From: Desulfofundulus kuznetsovii DSM 6115
GTDB lineage: Bacteria; Bacillota; Desulfotomaculia; Desulfotomaculales; Desulfovirgulaceae
Assembly: GCF_000214705.1 (NCBI RefSeq)
Contig: NC_015573.1
Coordinates: forward strand, 446,501-510,500
Length of the DNA stretch: 64,000 bases
Direction: 5' to 3'
Shown: positions 53,671-62,534 of the stretch, piece by piece
How the letters are laid out: each line of letters starts with the position of its first letter
How positions within the stretch are numbered: position 1 is the first letter of the stretch
Program-made: the position numbers and the translations under genes
Notes under the pieces: model-generated
The model's input: only the letters and a program-made list of their open reading frames with translations
Database searches by the model: none
What the model was told of the DNA's origin: nothing

Positions 53671-55065
53671 TTGCCCGGCAATAAACTGGAGGTGCTGGAC
53701 AGTATTTTTTACCCCCGCAGTGTGGCTGTAATAGGGGTCACCGAGTCGAGCGACCGGGTAGGTTACAACCTTTTACAAAGTCTTATCTACTCGGGGTTTC
53801 AGGGCAAGATTTATCCAATACATCCCCGCCTGGAGAGCTTGCAGGGCCTGCCGGTATACCGTTCCCTGGAAGAAGTGCCCGGACCGGTGGATGTGGCGGT
53901 AATTGGGGTAAATCAGTTTGCTACCGTGGAAGTGGTGGAGCAGTGCGGTAAAAAAGGAGTGAAAGGAGTCATCTGCGTAGCAGGCGGTTTTCGAGAAATG
54001 GGGCCGGCAGGGAAGGCCCTGGAGGAACGCCTGATTGCCGTAGCCCGGCAATATAACATGGAAGTGGTTGGCCCGAACACCCTGGGGCTGATTAATACCC
54101 GGGCCAATCTGAACGCCACTTTTTACCCCCTGCGGTTACCCTCGGGCAAAGTTTCATTTGTCAGCCAGAGTGGTGGCGTGGGGCTTACCATACTTCACAA
54201 AGCCATGGATGAGGGTCTGGGCGTTAACAAGTGGGTGGGGGTGGGCAACCGCAGCACCCTGGAGTTGAGCGATTACCTGGAATACCTGGCCCGGGACGAC
54301 AGCACGGCGGTCATTGGTGTTTTTGTGGAAGGCACCGATGATGCCCGGCGCCTGGTACAGGTGGCCGGGGAGGTGGCCCGGCGTAAGCCGGTGGTATTTT
54401 ATAAGGTAGGGCGTTCAGATACGGTGAACCTTGCCGCTGTTACCCATACCGGCAGCATGGCCGGCAGCTATCAAATGTACAGGCAGATACTGCAACAATT
54501 CGGTCTCTTGGTAGTGGAGAATGCTTTGGAAATGATGGCTGCCTGTAAAGCCCTGGCCATGGCTCCCATTCCCCGGGGAAACGGGGTGGGGGTGGTGACC
54601 CATACGGCGGGTCCCAGTATCGTACTGCTGGATGAAGTAAACCTGCGGGGCGGGGTATTCCCTCCCTTTGCTGAGAGTACTATGGACAGAATCAAAGAGG
54701 TACTGGGACAAAACCCCCCGGTGGTGCTCAAAAACCCCCTGGATGCGGCGGGACAGGGCATGCAGGCGGCTGCCATTGGCCGGCTGGTGGAAGCGGTGCT
54801 GGATGATCCTCGAATCGATCTCCTGGTGGCCATCTACTGCCTTCACCTGAACTGGCGCTGTCCTACTCCGGAACTCCTGGCCGCACAAAAGCGGAGCGGC
54901 AAGCCGGTGGTGGCCCTGTACATTTCGACCCAGGAACAAGTAAGGGAAGAGAGGGAAGTGTTGCACTCCCGAGACATCCCCGTCTACATTACCCCCGAGG
55001 AGGCGGCCTGGGGAGTGTCGGCCCTTTTACATTACGCCCTGCAACGAGGAGGGATCAGCCGGTGA
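53671..55065 (+). CDS. ADP-forming acyl-CoA synthetase, alpha (CoA-binding/ligase) subunit
   Basis: Interconverts acyl-CoA, ADP and phosphate with acid, ATP and CoA; in fermenting anaerobes it recovers ATP from acyl-CoA. 464 residues. The CoA-binding Rossmann domain begins FYPRSVAVIGVTESSDRVGYNLLQSL, and the ligase-CoA domains follow with VGPNTLGLINTRANLNATF and VSQSGGVGLTILHKAMDEG. The phospho-acceptor histidine is in VTHTGSMAGSYQ. A TTG near 53671 is the start. The beta subunit overlaps by four bases. Substrate (acetate, or branched or aromatic acids) cannot be told from sequence. Confidence 0.9.
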   Translation: MPGNKLEVLDSIFYPRSVAVIGVTESSDRVGYNLLQSLIYSGFQGKIYPIHPRLESLQGLPVYRSLEEVPGPVDVAVIGVNQFATVEVVEQCGKKGVKGVICVAGGFREMGPAGKALEERLIAVARQYNMEVVGPNTLGLINTRANLNATFYPLRLPSGKVSFVSQSGGVGLTILHKAMDEGLGVNKWVGVGNRSTLELSDYLEYLARDDSTAVIGVFVEGTDDARRLVQVAGEVARRKPVVFYKVGRSDTVNLAAVTHTGSMAGSYQMYRQILQQFGLLVVENALEMMAACKALAMAPIPRGNGVGVVTHTAGPSIVLLDEVNLRGGVFPPFAESTMDRIKEVLGQNPPVVLKNPLDAAGQGMQAAAIGRLVEAVLDDPRIDLLVAIYCLHLNWRCPTPELLAAQKRSGKPVVALYISTQEQVREEREVLHSRDIPVYITPEEAAWGVSALLHYALQRGGISR

Positions 55066-55748
55066 ACGTTGCAGAATTCTTAGCTGAGGCCCGGGCTGCC
55101 GGGCGCCGGTATTTATGTGAGGATGAGGTGAAGGAAATCCTGGGTGGGGTGGGAATACCCGTACCCCCCTGCCTCCTGGCTCATAATGAGGAGGAAGCGG
55201 TGGAGCGGGCCGGGGAATTGGGTTATCCCGTGGTTTTGAAGGTGCGGTCCCCTTTAATCACCCACAAGTCGGATACAGGTGGGGTGGCCCTGAACCTGGT
55301 GGATAGCCGGCAGGTGCGCCTGGCCTACCGGGAGATCATGGCCCGGGCGAGGGCAACAGATCCCGCGGCTGCAGTAACGGTGCAGCCCATGGCAAGCCCG
55401 GGGAGGGAAATGATTATCGGGGTTACTACCGACCGGCAGTTCGGACCCGTGCTCATGTGCGGGCTCGGTGGGGTGTTTACAGAAATTCTGGGGGATGTCA
55501 GCTTTCGTCTAGTTCCCGTAAGCCCCGGTGTGGCCAGGAACATGATCCGGTCATTGCGGGGGTACCGTTTGCTGGCCGGGTACCGGGGTGCCCCGCCCGC
55601 AGACGAAGAAGCTCTCGTCAATATACTGGTTAAGATTTCCGATCTGGTGGCCAGCTATCCCCAAATCCAGGAGATGGATTTAAATCCGGTAGTTGTTTAT
55701 GACCGGGGCGCGCTGGTCCTGGATGCACGGATGGTGCTGGCAGGGTAG
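55062..55748 (+). CDS. ADP-forming acyl-CoA synthetase, beta (ATP-grasp) subunit
   Basis: 228 residues with the ATP-grasp fold: the opening LCEDEVKEILGGVGIPVPPC, VVLKVRSPLITHKSDTGGVALNL, and the late metal-binding DLNPVVVYDRGALVLDARM. The histidine in ITHKSD corresponds to the second phospho-histidine of this enzyme class. The start GTG 55062 overlaps the alpha subunit's stop (GTGA). A terminator follows directly. Confidence 0.9.
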   Translation: MNVAEFLAEARAAGRRYLCEDEVKEILGGVGIPVPPCLLAHNEEEAVERAGELGYPVVLKVRSPLITHKSDTGGVALNLVDSRQVRLAYREIMARARATDPAAAVTVQPMASPGREMIIGVTTDRQFGPVLMCGLGGVFTEILGDVSFRLVPVSPGVARNMIRSLRGYRLLAGYRGAPPADEEALVNILVKISDLVASYPQIQEMDLNPVVVYDRGALVLDARMVLAG

Positions 55749-55754
55749 GATTTT

Positions 55755-55786
55755 TGCCGGGCTATGAAAGCGGCCCGGCATTTTTT
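55755..55786 (+). terminator. Terminator after the acyl-CoA synthetase pair
   Basis: TGCCGGGC pairs with GCCCGGCA, followed by six T residues. Confidence 0.85.
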
Positions 55787-55924
55787 GTGGGTTACTGGTG
55801 CCAATAAAATCCTTGTCAGAAATGGCCGGAAAAGTATATCCTATATTGGAGGAATGGCCGCAGCCTGATGCCCTTTGCGTATGCTCAATTCCCGGCAAAA
55901 AAACAGGAGAAGAGGGTTGATTTA

Positions 55925-56620
55925 GTGATTCCTTTACGCGATAGCATCCGCCCGCGGCGCAGGCCCTTTGTGAACTGGCTCTTAATTTTGACCAACTTGT
56001 GGGTTTTCTTTTTTAAAGAACTGGGCCTTTCCCAGGCACAACTAAGCGAGCTTTTCTATAACCTGGGCGTTATTCCCGTCCAGGTAACCCATGCCCTCCA
56101 AACCGGGGCGCCGCTGGAACCCCTATTGCTGCCTTTTATTACAGCTATGTTCTTGCATGGCGGGTGGGTACACCTCGGAGGCAACATGCTGTATCTTTGG
56201 ATCTTCGGGGACAACGTGGAGGACCGGCTGGGCCACTTTCGTTTTCTGCTCTTTTATTTGCTCTGCGGCATGGTGGGAAGCCTGGCCCATATACTGGCCA
56301 ACCCAACTTCACCCGTACCGGTTATCGGTGCCAGCGGGGCAATTGCCGGGGTTCTGGGCGGGTACTTTGTTACCTTTCGCCATTCAAGGATCCTGGCCCT
56401 GGTGCCGGTGTTCTTTTTCCTCACCCTGATGGAAGTGCCGGCGGTGATTTTCCTGGCCCTGTGGTTTGTCATCCAGCTCTTCAACGGGGCGGCTTCCCTG
56501 GGTGGGGTGGTAAACCCCGTGGCCTGGTGGGCCCATGTGGGAGGTTTTGTAGCCGGAATGATCTTAATAAAGCTTTTGGCCCCCCGGAGCCGGATACGTA
56601 ACGAATATCCCTGGTGGTAA
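55925..56620 (+). CDS. Rhomboid-family intramembrane serine protease
   Basis: 231 residues from GTG 55925, eight bases after AGAGGG. About six membrane helices are visible. The family loop HGGWVHLGGNMLYLWIFGDNVEDRLG, the nucleophile Ser137 in PVIGASGAIAGVLGGYF and the histidine His204 in WWAHVGGFVAG make the catalytic dyad complete. Substrates are unknown. Convergent with the phosphate transporter gene. Confidence 0.92.
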   Translation: MIPLRDSIRPRRRPFVNWLLILTNLWVFFFKELGLSQAQLSELFYNLGVIPVQVTHALQTGAPLEPLLLPFITAMFLHGGWVHLGGNMLYLWIFGDNVEDRLGHFRFLLFYLLCGMVGSLAHILANPTSPVPVIGASGAIAGVLGGYFVTFRHSRILALVPVFFFLTLMEVPAVIFLALWFVIQLFNGAASLGGVVNPVAWWAHVGGFVAGMILIKLLAPRSRIRNEYPWW

Positions 56621-56639
56621 TGGTGTACGTATTATATTA

Positions 56640-57614
56640 TCAAAGGAAGTAAAACAGCGCCCCCAGGGCGGTGGTGGCCGGCAGGGTGAAAACCCACGCT
56701 AAAAGAATTCTGGCCACTGTGGGCCAGGATACGGCCTTTGTTCCCCGGGTTAGGCCAACTCCAGTGATGGAAGAAGAAATGACATGGGTGGTGCTGACGG
56801 GTAATCCCAAAAGGGTGGCCGTGAAAATCACCAGGGCCGAGCCCATATCCGCGGCAAAGCCTGCGGGCGGGTCAAGATGAGTGATGCCCCTGCCCACCGT
56901 ACGGATGATCCGCCAGCCGCCGCAGGAGGTTCCCAGCGCCAGGGCCAGGGCCGAAAGGACTTTGACCCACAGGGGGACCACAAAACTCTCCTGGTATCCG
57001 GTCAGGACCAGGGCCAGGGTAATTACCCCCATGGTTTTTTGCGCGTCGTTGGTGCCGTGGGAAAAGGCCTGGAGGGCGGCGGCCAGCCGTTGCCAGTGTT
57101 TGAACCGGCGGCTTAGACGGGGACCGGTCCGGCCCCTGGTCAGGGAAAAGACGATGGACATGACTGTGAAACCGGCAGTTACGGCTAGAGGTGGGGACAG
57201 GACCAGGGCTTGAAAAATAGTGGTCAGTCCGGCAAGGTTAACCCCCATCAGGCCTGTTGCGGCCAGGGTGGCGCCGGTTAAGGCGCCTACCAGGGCATGG
57301 GAAGAACTGCTGGGTAGCCCGCCAAACCAGGTAAAGAGGTTCCAAACAATGGCCGCCAGCAGGGCGGCCAAAATAGTTTTGGGATTGTTGAAAAGGACGG
57401 CGGTATCAACAATGCCTTCGGCAATGGTCAAAGCCACCCCGGTAAATGTGAGCGCCCCCAGAAAGTTCATGGCGGTGGCCAGAAGGATGGCCAAGCGGTT
57501 TGTCAGGGCGCCGGTGGCCAGGGAGGTGGCCACGGCGTTGGCGGTGTCATGGAAACCGTTAATAAAGTCAAAGGCCAGGGCCAGGCAAATAATCAGTATA
57601 AGGACTTCACACAC
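56640..57614 (-). CDS. pit: PiT-family inorganic phosphate transporter
   Basis: 324 residues with ten or so membrane helices and the two PiT signatures: DFINGFHDTANAVATSLATGAL near the start, and LQAFSHGTNDAQKTMGVITLAL in the second half. GLPSSSSHALVGALTG and LGLPVSTTHVISSSITG are the paired serine-rich loops that carry the substrate path. It moves phosphate (probably as a metal complex) with protons or sodium. No PhoU-like DUF47 gene, the frequent partner, is adjacent. Confidence 0.93.
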   Translation of the reverse strand: MCEVLILIICLALAFDFINGFHDTANAVATSLATGALTNRLAILLATAMNFLGALTFTGVALTIAEGIVDTAVLFNNPKTILAALLAAIVWNLFTWFGGLPSSSSHALVGALTGATLAATGLMGVNLAGLTTIFQALVLSPPLAVTAGFTVMSIVFSLTRGRTGPRLSRRFKHWQRLAAALQAFSHGTNDAQKTMGVITLALVLTGYQESFVVPLWVKVLSALALALGTSCGGWRIIRTVGRGITHLDPPAGFAADMGSALVIFTATLLGLPVSTTHVISSSITGVGLTRGTKAVSWPTVARILLAWVFTLPATTALGALFYFL

Positions 57615-57784
57615 TGGACTAGCCCCTTTGCTTTTTTAGAAAAAGTTTTTAGTAAAAGCATATTATCCAGGCTTTGGAGTAATTACCTCATTCTGCTTGC
57701 TTGCTGAAATAAAAACTGCCAGCAGGGTAAATACTAGAATAGGTCCTCACGTTCAGGGAAAGAAAGTCAGAGGGGATGGTGGTA

Positions 57785-58042
57785 ATGCAAAAGGATATTT
57801 GTGTGGTGGGGATTTTAGTGGATGGGCGGGCAGACAGGGCGCCCGAGGTGCAGCAGGTGCTTACCAGGCACGGTTCCAGGATTTTAAGCCGGTCGGGGAT
57901 TCCGGATCCCAGCCGCAGGCGGGGGATTATCACCCTGACCGTGGAGGCCGATGAAAGCGAGCGCAAGACGCTGGAGCGGGATTTGCAGCAAATCGAAGGA
58001 GTGGTGGTAAAGTCGGTTGCCCTGGGGCCGGCGTTAATGTAA
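57785..58042 (+). CDS. TM1266-like small regulator (iron-only hydrogenase system regulator family)
   Basis: 85 residues from ATG 57785 (AGAGGGG nine bases upstream). The sequence CVVGILVDGRADRAPEVQQVLTRHGSRILSRSGIPDPSRRRGIITLTVEADESERKTLERDLQQIEGVVVKSVAL fits the ACT-like fold of the TM1266 family. Members occur near [FeFe]-hydrogenase maturation genes and are thought to be regulators, but no hydrogenase or hyd gene is in this window. Ligand unknown. Confidence 0.8.
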   Translation: MQKDICVVGILVDGRADRAPEVQQVLTRHGSRILSRSGIPDPSRRRGIITLTVEADESERKTLERDLQQIEGVVVKSVALGPALM

Positions 58043-58057
58043 ATTAAGTTTTTAAAT

Positions 58058-58091
58058 AAAAAATCCCGGTTAAGCATGGCCGGGACTTTTT
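58058..58091. terminator. Bidirectional terminator
   Basis: AAAAATCCCGG pairs with CCGGGACTTTTT around a ten-base loop, between the convergent TM1266-like gene and the minus-strand gene at 58070. The stem overlaps the last codons of the latter. Confidence 0.75.
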
Positions 58092-58837
58092 ACTACAGGT
58101 TCCCAAGCCCCTGCTTTGAGCATGTTTTGCCGCACCTGTTCTTCTGCGTACTTGAAAAATTCCTCCAGGTCTGCTTCCACGATGTGCCGGGCCGTGGCAA
58201 TAAGCCGGGCTGTCCGCTCGATGTCGATGCGGATGCGGTGTTTGTAAAACATCTGCACATCGTACTTGGCCGCCAGGGTGCGGGGGGTAAGCCGGGCTAT
58301 TTCAATGTAATAGGGAAAGTTATGGATGCGCTGGTAAAGCCGGCGGGGCTCCACGCCGTATAGCGGGGCCACCCGCCGGCTGATTTTATCGATCAGGACG
58401 GCATTGCTAAAGGCGGCGGCCAGGGCCCGGCCGTAAAAGCTACCCTCGCCGGTGATGAGTTCAATACCCATCTCCACGATGTTATGGCTTTTCCACCAGC
58501 CCATGGCTGGAGGCAGATTGCATGCCCGGATGGTTTCCTCCACTATAGGGCGGCCCTTTTCAAAGCAGTAACCCCGTTCGTAGTGAAGGTATTTTTCATC
58601 CCCATAGTAATCCAGGCCCTCCGGGGTAACCCCGTGGGTCAGTACCCCCCGGGCAAAATCCCGCAGCTGGGGATCGTCCCCCAGGGCGGCCAGCAGCTCT
58701 TTCCCCCGTCCATGACTTTCTTCGCGGCCGGGGGCCAGGGCGGCAATCATATCGGGGAAAATGCTGCCTAAAACCAGGGCATCGGAAAGTTCCCCGCAAA
58801 CTCTCTCGGCGAAGTAAACGTGGGTTTGAGGATACAA
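58070..58837 (-). CDS. Conserved hypothetical protein, possibly phospholipase C/D-like fold
   Basis: 255 residues, apparently soluble. The opening MYPQTHVYFAERVCGELSDALVLGSIFPDMIAALAP, with an early histidine and the SIFPD aspartate, and later GVLTHGVTPEGLDYY and SHNIVEMGIELI, resembles the zinc-dependent phospholipase C-like metal-binding pattern (histidines and aspartates spread over helices). That is a weak structural guess. The start is a TTG at 58837. It is downstream, same strand, of the coiled-coil and dynamin genes. Confidence 0.6.
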   Translation of the reverse strand: MYPQTHVYFAERVCGELSDALVLGSIFPDMIAALAPGREESHGRGKELLAALGDDPQLRDFARGVLTHGVTPEGLDYYGDEKYLHYERGYCFEKGRPIVEETIRACNLPPAMGWWKSHNIVEMGIELITGEGSFYGRALAAAFSNAVLIDKISRRVAPLYGVEPRRLYQRIHNFPYYIEIARLTPRTLAAKYDVQMFYKHRIRIDIERTARLIATARHIVEADLEEFFKYAEEQVRQNMLKAGAWEPVVKSPGHA

Positions 58838-58924
58838 CTTGAATACCCCCGCCGGGCAGATTGGATTGCTGGATATTCTTCTACCTCTCTATTTCGTTTT
58901 CCTACCGGAAAGGCAAATTTTCGT

Positions 58925-59224
58925 CTACCACCCTCTGAGGAGCAAAAAACTGGCTCCGGCCAGGAGCAGGGCAAGGGCAAAGGCGAGTCCCCGGATTTGC
59001 TTTTCTGCCTGGGAAAGCTCCTGTTCCAGGCGGGTGACGCGTTTTTCCAGTTCCTCCATGGCCGAGCGCCACTCCTGGTATCTATCGTGCAGGGCGGCGT
59101 TCAAACTGGTTACCTGCCCGTCCAGCTGTTTAAACCGCCTTTCAGCGGGGGTGACGATCCGCTGGCGGATGGTTTGGGCCAGGGAATCCACCACCTCTTT
59201 TTCCTTGCCCTGTGCGGTAGCCAT
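58925..59224 (-). CDS. Small coiled-coil protein with C-terminal membrane helix
   Basis: 99 residues from ATG 59224, behind GGAGGG. A predicted coiled coil (LNAALHDRYQEWRSAMEELEKRVTRLEQELSQAEKQIRG) leads into one membrane helix (LAFALALLLAGASFLLL) at the very end, the plan of a tail-anchored protein. No known family recognised. It is the last of four closely spaced genes headed by a double dynamin-like GTPase. Confidence 0.7.
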   Translation of the reverse strand: MATAQGKEKEVVDSLAQTIRQRIVTPAERRFKQLDGQVTSLNAALHDRYQEWRSAMEELEKRVTRLEQELSQAEKQIRGLAFALALLLAGASFLLLRGW

Positions 59225-59228
59225 GGCG

Positions 59229-59495
59229 TTAACCCTCCTTTGCCTGCTGAATGGCATTCCGCAGGGCAGTGAGTGTAACCAGGGGGGTTTCCGTCACGCG
59301 GTTTTCCAGCTGGTTGATTAATTCCCGGGTTTCCCGGTAAAAAGCAGTTTGCTGTTCCTGCAGTTCACCTATGGCGCGGGCCAGCTGGTTTATCTCCTGA
59401 ACGAAAGGTTGCAGCAATTTTTCACGCAGGGTCACCAGGATTTCCTTCATCAACGCCTGAATTGCTTCATCCTGGGCCGTTTGCCTGACGGACAT
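59229..59495 (-). CDS. Small helical coiled-coil protein
   Basis: 88 residues, with nearly all predicted to be helix (IQALMKEILVTLREKLLQPFVQEINQLARAIGELQEQQTAFYRETRELINQLENRV). No membrane segment. It lies four bases from the next gene and 12 from the previous one, so co-translation is likely. Function unknown; probably a partner in the membrane-remodelling cluster. Confidence 0.7.
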   Translation of the reverse strand: MSVRQTAQDEAIQALMKEILVTLREKLLQPFVQEINQLARAIGELQEQQTAFYRETRELINQLENRVTETPLVTLTALRNAIQQAKEG

Positions 59496-59507
59496 GAAAA
59501 TCCCTCC

Positions 59508-59702
59508 CTAAATTTGATGAATGGCCCCTTTGAGCAAGGTTAGGAAGCGGGTTACTTCCTGCTGGGAATTTTGACGGACGATAGCTGTTACTTCTTTTTC
59601 CAAATCCACCAACAAGTCTTGTTTAATTTCATTTCCAATCTGATTGCTTACCTCCCGGATAATGCGCTTTAACCTTTCCTCAAGGATGCGGGCATTTTCC
59701 AT
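59508..59702 (-). CDS. Small helical protein overlapping the dynamin-like gene
   Basis: 64 residues from ATG 59702, inside the last codons of the dynamin-like gene (34-base overlap). Sequence NARILEERLKRIIREVSNQIGNEIKQDLLVDLEKEVTAIVRQNSQQEVTRFLTLLKGAIHQI is amphipathic helix throughout. It resembles neither neighbour by eye. The open frame begins earlier (59759) but there runs within the GTPase gene. Confidence 0.6.
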   Translation of the reverse strand: MENARILEERLKRIIREVSNQIGNEIKQDLLVDLEKEVTAIVRQNSQQEVTRFLTLLKGAIHQI

Positions 59703-61963
59703 AAGCGATAACCTCCCGGTTGCTTGAGTATCAGCCGGATCTCTTCCAGCTCCCGGCAATATTTTTCCAGCACCCGCCCGGTTGGAGATGATTCGTAGCC
59801 CTCCATGGTTAGCAGCTCCTTCATTTGCTCGATGCGGCGCAGAAGTACTTTCTCGCCCCGTTGGGTGAGGACAAACCGCTCCAGGCGGCGCAGAAACTGG
59901 TTAAAAGCAAAGTTGTTTTTATCCTTGAGGGCATCCAGGGCGGAAATGAAATGGATTTCCGGGGGCGCTGACGGGGCCAGTTCCCGGCGCAGGAACGCCG
60001 CCACCCGCTCTTTTTCATTGCGGTTTAAGGTATCAGCAAAGTTAATCACGCAAAAACAGTTCTCCCGAAGTTTTTCCGGGAAGGCCGTGTGCCGGAGGAG
60101 ATCCCGGTGGGTGGGGGAAAGCATATGCCGGCCGTTAAAAAAGATTAGGTGTACGTCACTTTTACTCAGCCATCCTGCTACGGTTTTTGCGTAGCGGGTG
60201 TGCACCGAATCTGTTCCCGGAGTATCTACAAAGGTGGCCAGTTTGAACATTTCAGCCGGATGGTAGATGTCGATTCCATCTACAAGCAGGGCTTCTTCAG
60301 GGGTGACCATCAAATGTCTAAATTCCGCCAGTTCACCAGGATCCGCCAGACGGAAGGTTTTCTCCCGGGTATTATAAAAGGAGAGGCGTACTGCCGTTAC
60401 CGCCCGGATGGCCCGTTTTGCCGGTATGGAACGGGTAATGGCCGGAACGTGGCTGTTAATGCCCGCCGGGGAGGCCCGCGGGCGGAAAAGGTTTTGGGTT
60501 TGGACCAGGAGTGTTGATAACTCTGCTATGTTTACCCGCGTAAATTTACCGCCGGTGCACACCTCAATTCCCCTGAGGGTTTTCAGGAATGGGGGTTTTT
60601 TAAGCCAGCCGTTCAGGACAGCCAGTTCCTCCCGGCATAAGAAAACTTCCCCGTCCCTTTCGTCCAGAAGGGAGAGGGTGACTTGCAGCGGGTAGTGGGC
60701 CACCGCCAGTTTTTCCGGCCCATGGTGCAGCCGGATAATGGAGGAAGTGGTGGATTTATCCTGGGCCGGCAGCAGGGCCTCCTCCATCAGGGCATTAAGA
60801 AAAGTGCTTTTCCCCGAGGAAAAGGGCCCCCAGAGGGTGATAAAAAAGCGGTCATTGGCCATGCTTTTGGCCAGCTCCCTCAGGTGTTCCCTCGTGGCAA
60901 GCGACTGTAGAGCCGGGTCCTTTAGTAAACGCCGTAATAAATTGAGCAGGCGCTCCTTAATTAATGTAAAATTGACGGTTTGCCACGCCTCCCGTTCAGC
61001 GGCTGGGGATACCGGTGCGGGGAGGACTTTCCGGTTATACGCGGCCAGTCTTTCCCGGATCCCGGAGCGCATTTGCTGCAACATTACAAATTGCTGCCCG
61101 GTTTCCAGTGCGGTGCGGGCGCGCTCGTAAATATCCCAGAACGTGCTTAGAAACAGCCCGTCTTCCTTGATGGAAAGCGTCCTGGCCAGCTGGCGGGGAA
61201 TATGCTTGTCTTCTTCTTTGAACAACTTTTCAAGTTCCTTTAAGGCCAAAGAGGCCAGCTCTGTCTCTATAAACAGCCGCAGGTTTTCGACGCTTTCCTT
61301 ATTTTTGGTGTCCAGATAGTTGACCGGGACCTCCCGGCCAAAAATTTCTCCTAAAGCAGTCCGGGTAGCCACAAGGGCGCTGCCGTCGGGGTGACCGCAG
61401 TTGCTGTTGATCCAGAAGGAAATCCGGTTAAAGCTGGGGAGGAACGGGCTCCCCTTTAAACGATACAGGAAATAGCGATCCTGTTCATCAAGGCCCCGCT
61501 GATGGAACAGGTAGAGGATAAAATCCGCCGCGGGAACGATTTTTTCAAGCAACTGGTTCTGGTTGGCGGCATCCAGCCCCGGGGTATCAATTAAGCTGCA
61601 CTTTTTTAGCCAGGGGTTGGGCAGGGTGATTTCAACCCGGCTTACGCGGATGTTTTTTTGCCGCAGCAGGGAGACCAGCCTTTGCCGGGATTGGCTGGGT
61701 TTAAGTCTACTGTCTGCATGTATGGAAAAGATTTCGCCGTAGGAAAATAAGATGGGACAGGGGGTAGCCGGCAGGACGTCCACTGGTGAAATTTCTTCCT
61801 GCAGGAGAGCATTGATCAGAGTGGATTTTCCCGTGTTGTACGCTCCAACGATGGCGAGAGAAGGTCCAGGGCGTTGTAAAAGGTACTTTTCCCGTAATTC
61901 ATGGATACGGTCTAAAAGGAGGGGCATTTGCCGCCGGGTTTCCGTAAAAAAAATCCTGCTCAC
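59669..61963 (-). CDS. Dynamin-like GTPase with two G domains
   Basis: 764 residues. Two separate P-loops are present: GAYNTGKSTLINALLQEE near residue 40 and WGPFSSGKSTFLNALMEE near 380. Each is followed by switch and G3-type motifs (SLIDTPGLDAAN; ATFVDTPGTDSVHTRYAK). This tandem plan is that of Bacillus DynA, a membrane-fusing bacterial dynamin linked to membrane repair and phage resistance. The stalk regions lie between and after the G domains; no clear membrane helix is seen. GTG 61963 is the likely start, with GGGGAG upstream. A CCGGCCAG/CTGGCCGG hairpin lies in its leader (about 61988-62013). Confidence 0.85.
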   Translation of the reverse strand: MSRIFFTETRRQMPLLLDRIHELREKYLLQRPGPSLAIVGAYNTGKSTLINALLQEEISPVDVLPATPCPILFSYGEIFSIHADSRLKPSQSRQRLVSLLRQKNIRVSRVEITLPNPWLKKCSLIDTPGLDAANQNQLLEKIVPAADFILYLFHQRGLDEQDRYFLYRLKGSPFLPSFNRISFWINSNCGHPDGSALVATRTALGEIFGREVPVNYLDTKNKESVENLRLFIETELASLALKELEKLFKEEDKHIPRQLARTLSIKEDGLFLSTFWDIYERARTALETGQQFVMLQQMRSGIRERLAAYNRKVLPAPVSPAAEREAWQTVNFTLIKERLLNLLRRLLKDPALQSLATREHLRELAKSMANDRFFITLWGPFSSGKSTFLNALMEEALLPAQDKSTTSSIIRLHHGPEKLAVAHYPLQVTLSLLDERDGEVFLCREELAVLNGWLKKPPFLKTLRGIEVCTGGKFTRVNIAELSTLLVQTQNLFRPRASPAGINSHVPAITRSIPAKRAIRAVTAVRLSFYNTREKTFRLADPGELAEFRHLMVTPEEALLVDGIDIYHPAEMFKLATFVDTPGTDSVHTRYAKTVAGWLSKSDVHLIFFNGRHMLSPTHRDLLRHTAFPEKLRENCFCVINFADTLNRNEKERVAAFLRRELAPSAPPEIHFISALDALKDKNNFAFNQFLRRLERFVLTQRGEKVLLRRIEQMKELLTMEGYESSPTGRVLEKYCRELEEIRLILKQPGGYRLWKMPASLRKG

Positions 61964-62100
61964 TTTAAGACACGCTCCCCGAAAGGTCCGGCCAGTTTTT
62001 GTCTGGCCGGGAAATACCGTCCACCTGCCTATCTGCTATATATTAGCATTGGGGGACAAATATGACATTCGGGAAGGCGCGGATAATTAATTAACATTAA

Positions 62101-62442
62101 TTAACCAGCACTGGAATTACCGGTTTGTGAATTGCCGGAGTCCATTTTATGCAAAACCTCGAGGACATGTTTTGCCCGGCGGTCATGCTGTTGTATCCTG
62201 GTAAAGAACTCGATTAAAAAGCGCCGCACCTTTTCGTCCCTGGCTACGGGGGGGCGACGCAGGTGCCGGATGAGCAGGATCATTGACTTTAAATGCTCCA
62301 CCAGAGCCCGGTCGGGATCGCCGGTTAGCTCCATGCGGCGGATTTTCTGCGCGCAGGCCTGGCTTATTTCTGGCACCGTTTTTTCTTGCAGGTTTTGTAA
62401 AAAAGCGAGCAAATTGTGGACGTCCGGGCTCATCTCGTTCAT
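62101..62442 (-). CDS. Small helical protein of unknown function
   Basis: 113 residues from ATG 62442, eight bases after AAGGGG. Predominantly helical (VHNLLAFLQNLQEKTVPEISQACAQKIRRM ... KVRRFLIEFFTRIQQHDRRAKHVLEVLHKMDSG). No family recognised. Lies on the same strand, 137 bases upstream of the dynamin-like gene, and may belong to the same functional group. Confidence 0.6.
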   Translation of the reverse strand: MNEMSPDVHNLLAFLQNLQEKTVPEISQACAQKIRRMELTGDPDRALVEHLKSMILLIRHLRRPPVARDEKVRRFLIEFFTRIQQHDRRAKHVLEVLHKMDSGNSQTGNSSAG

Positions 62443-62534
62443 CAATAACACCCCTTTAGGACATTTCTTTTGTTTTTAAGCTGGAATTCAGGTAAATTTC
62501 TTTTCGGTAAAAAAATTACAGGTTCCATATGCAG

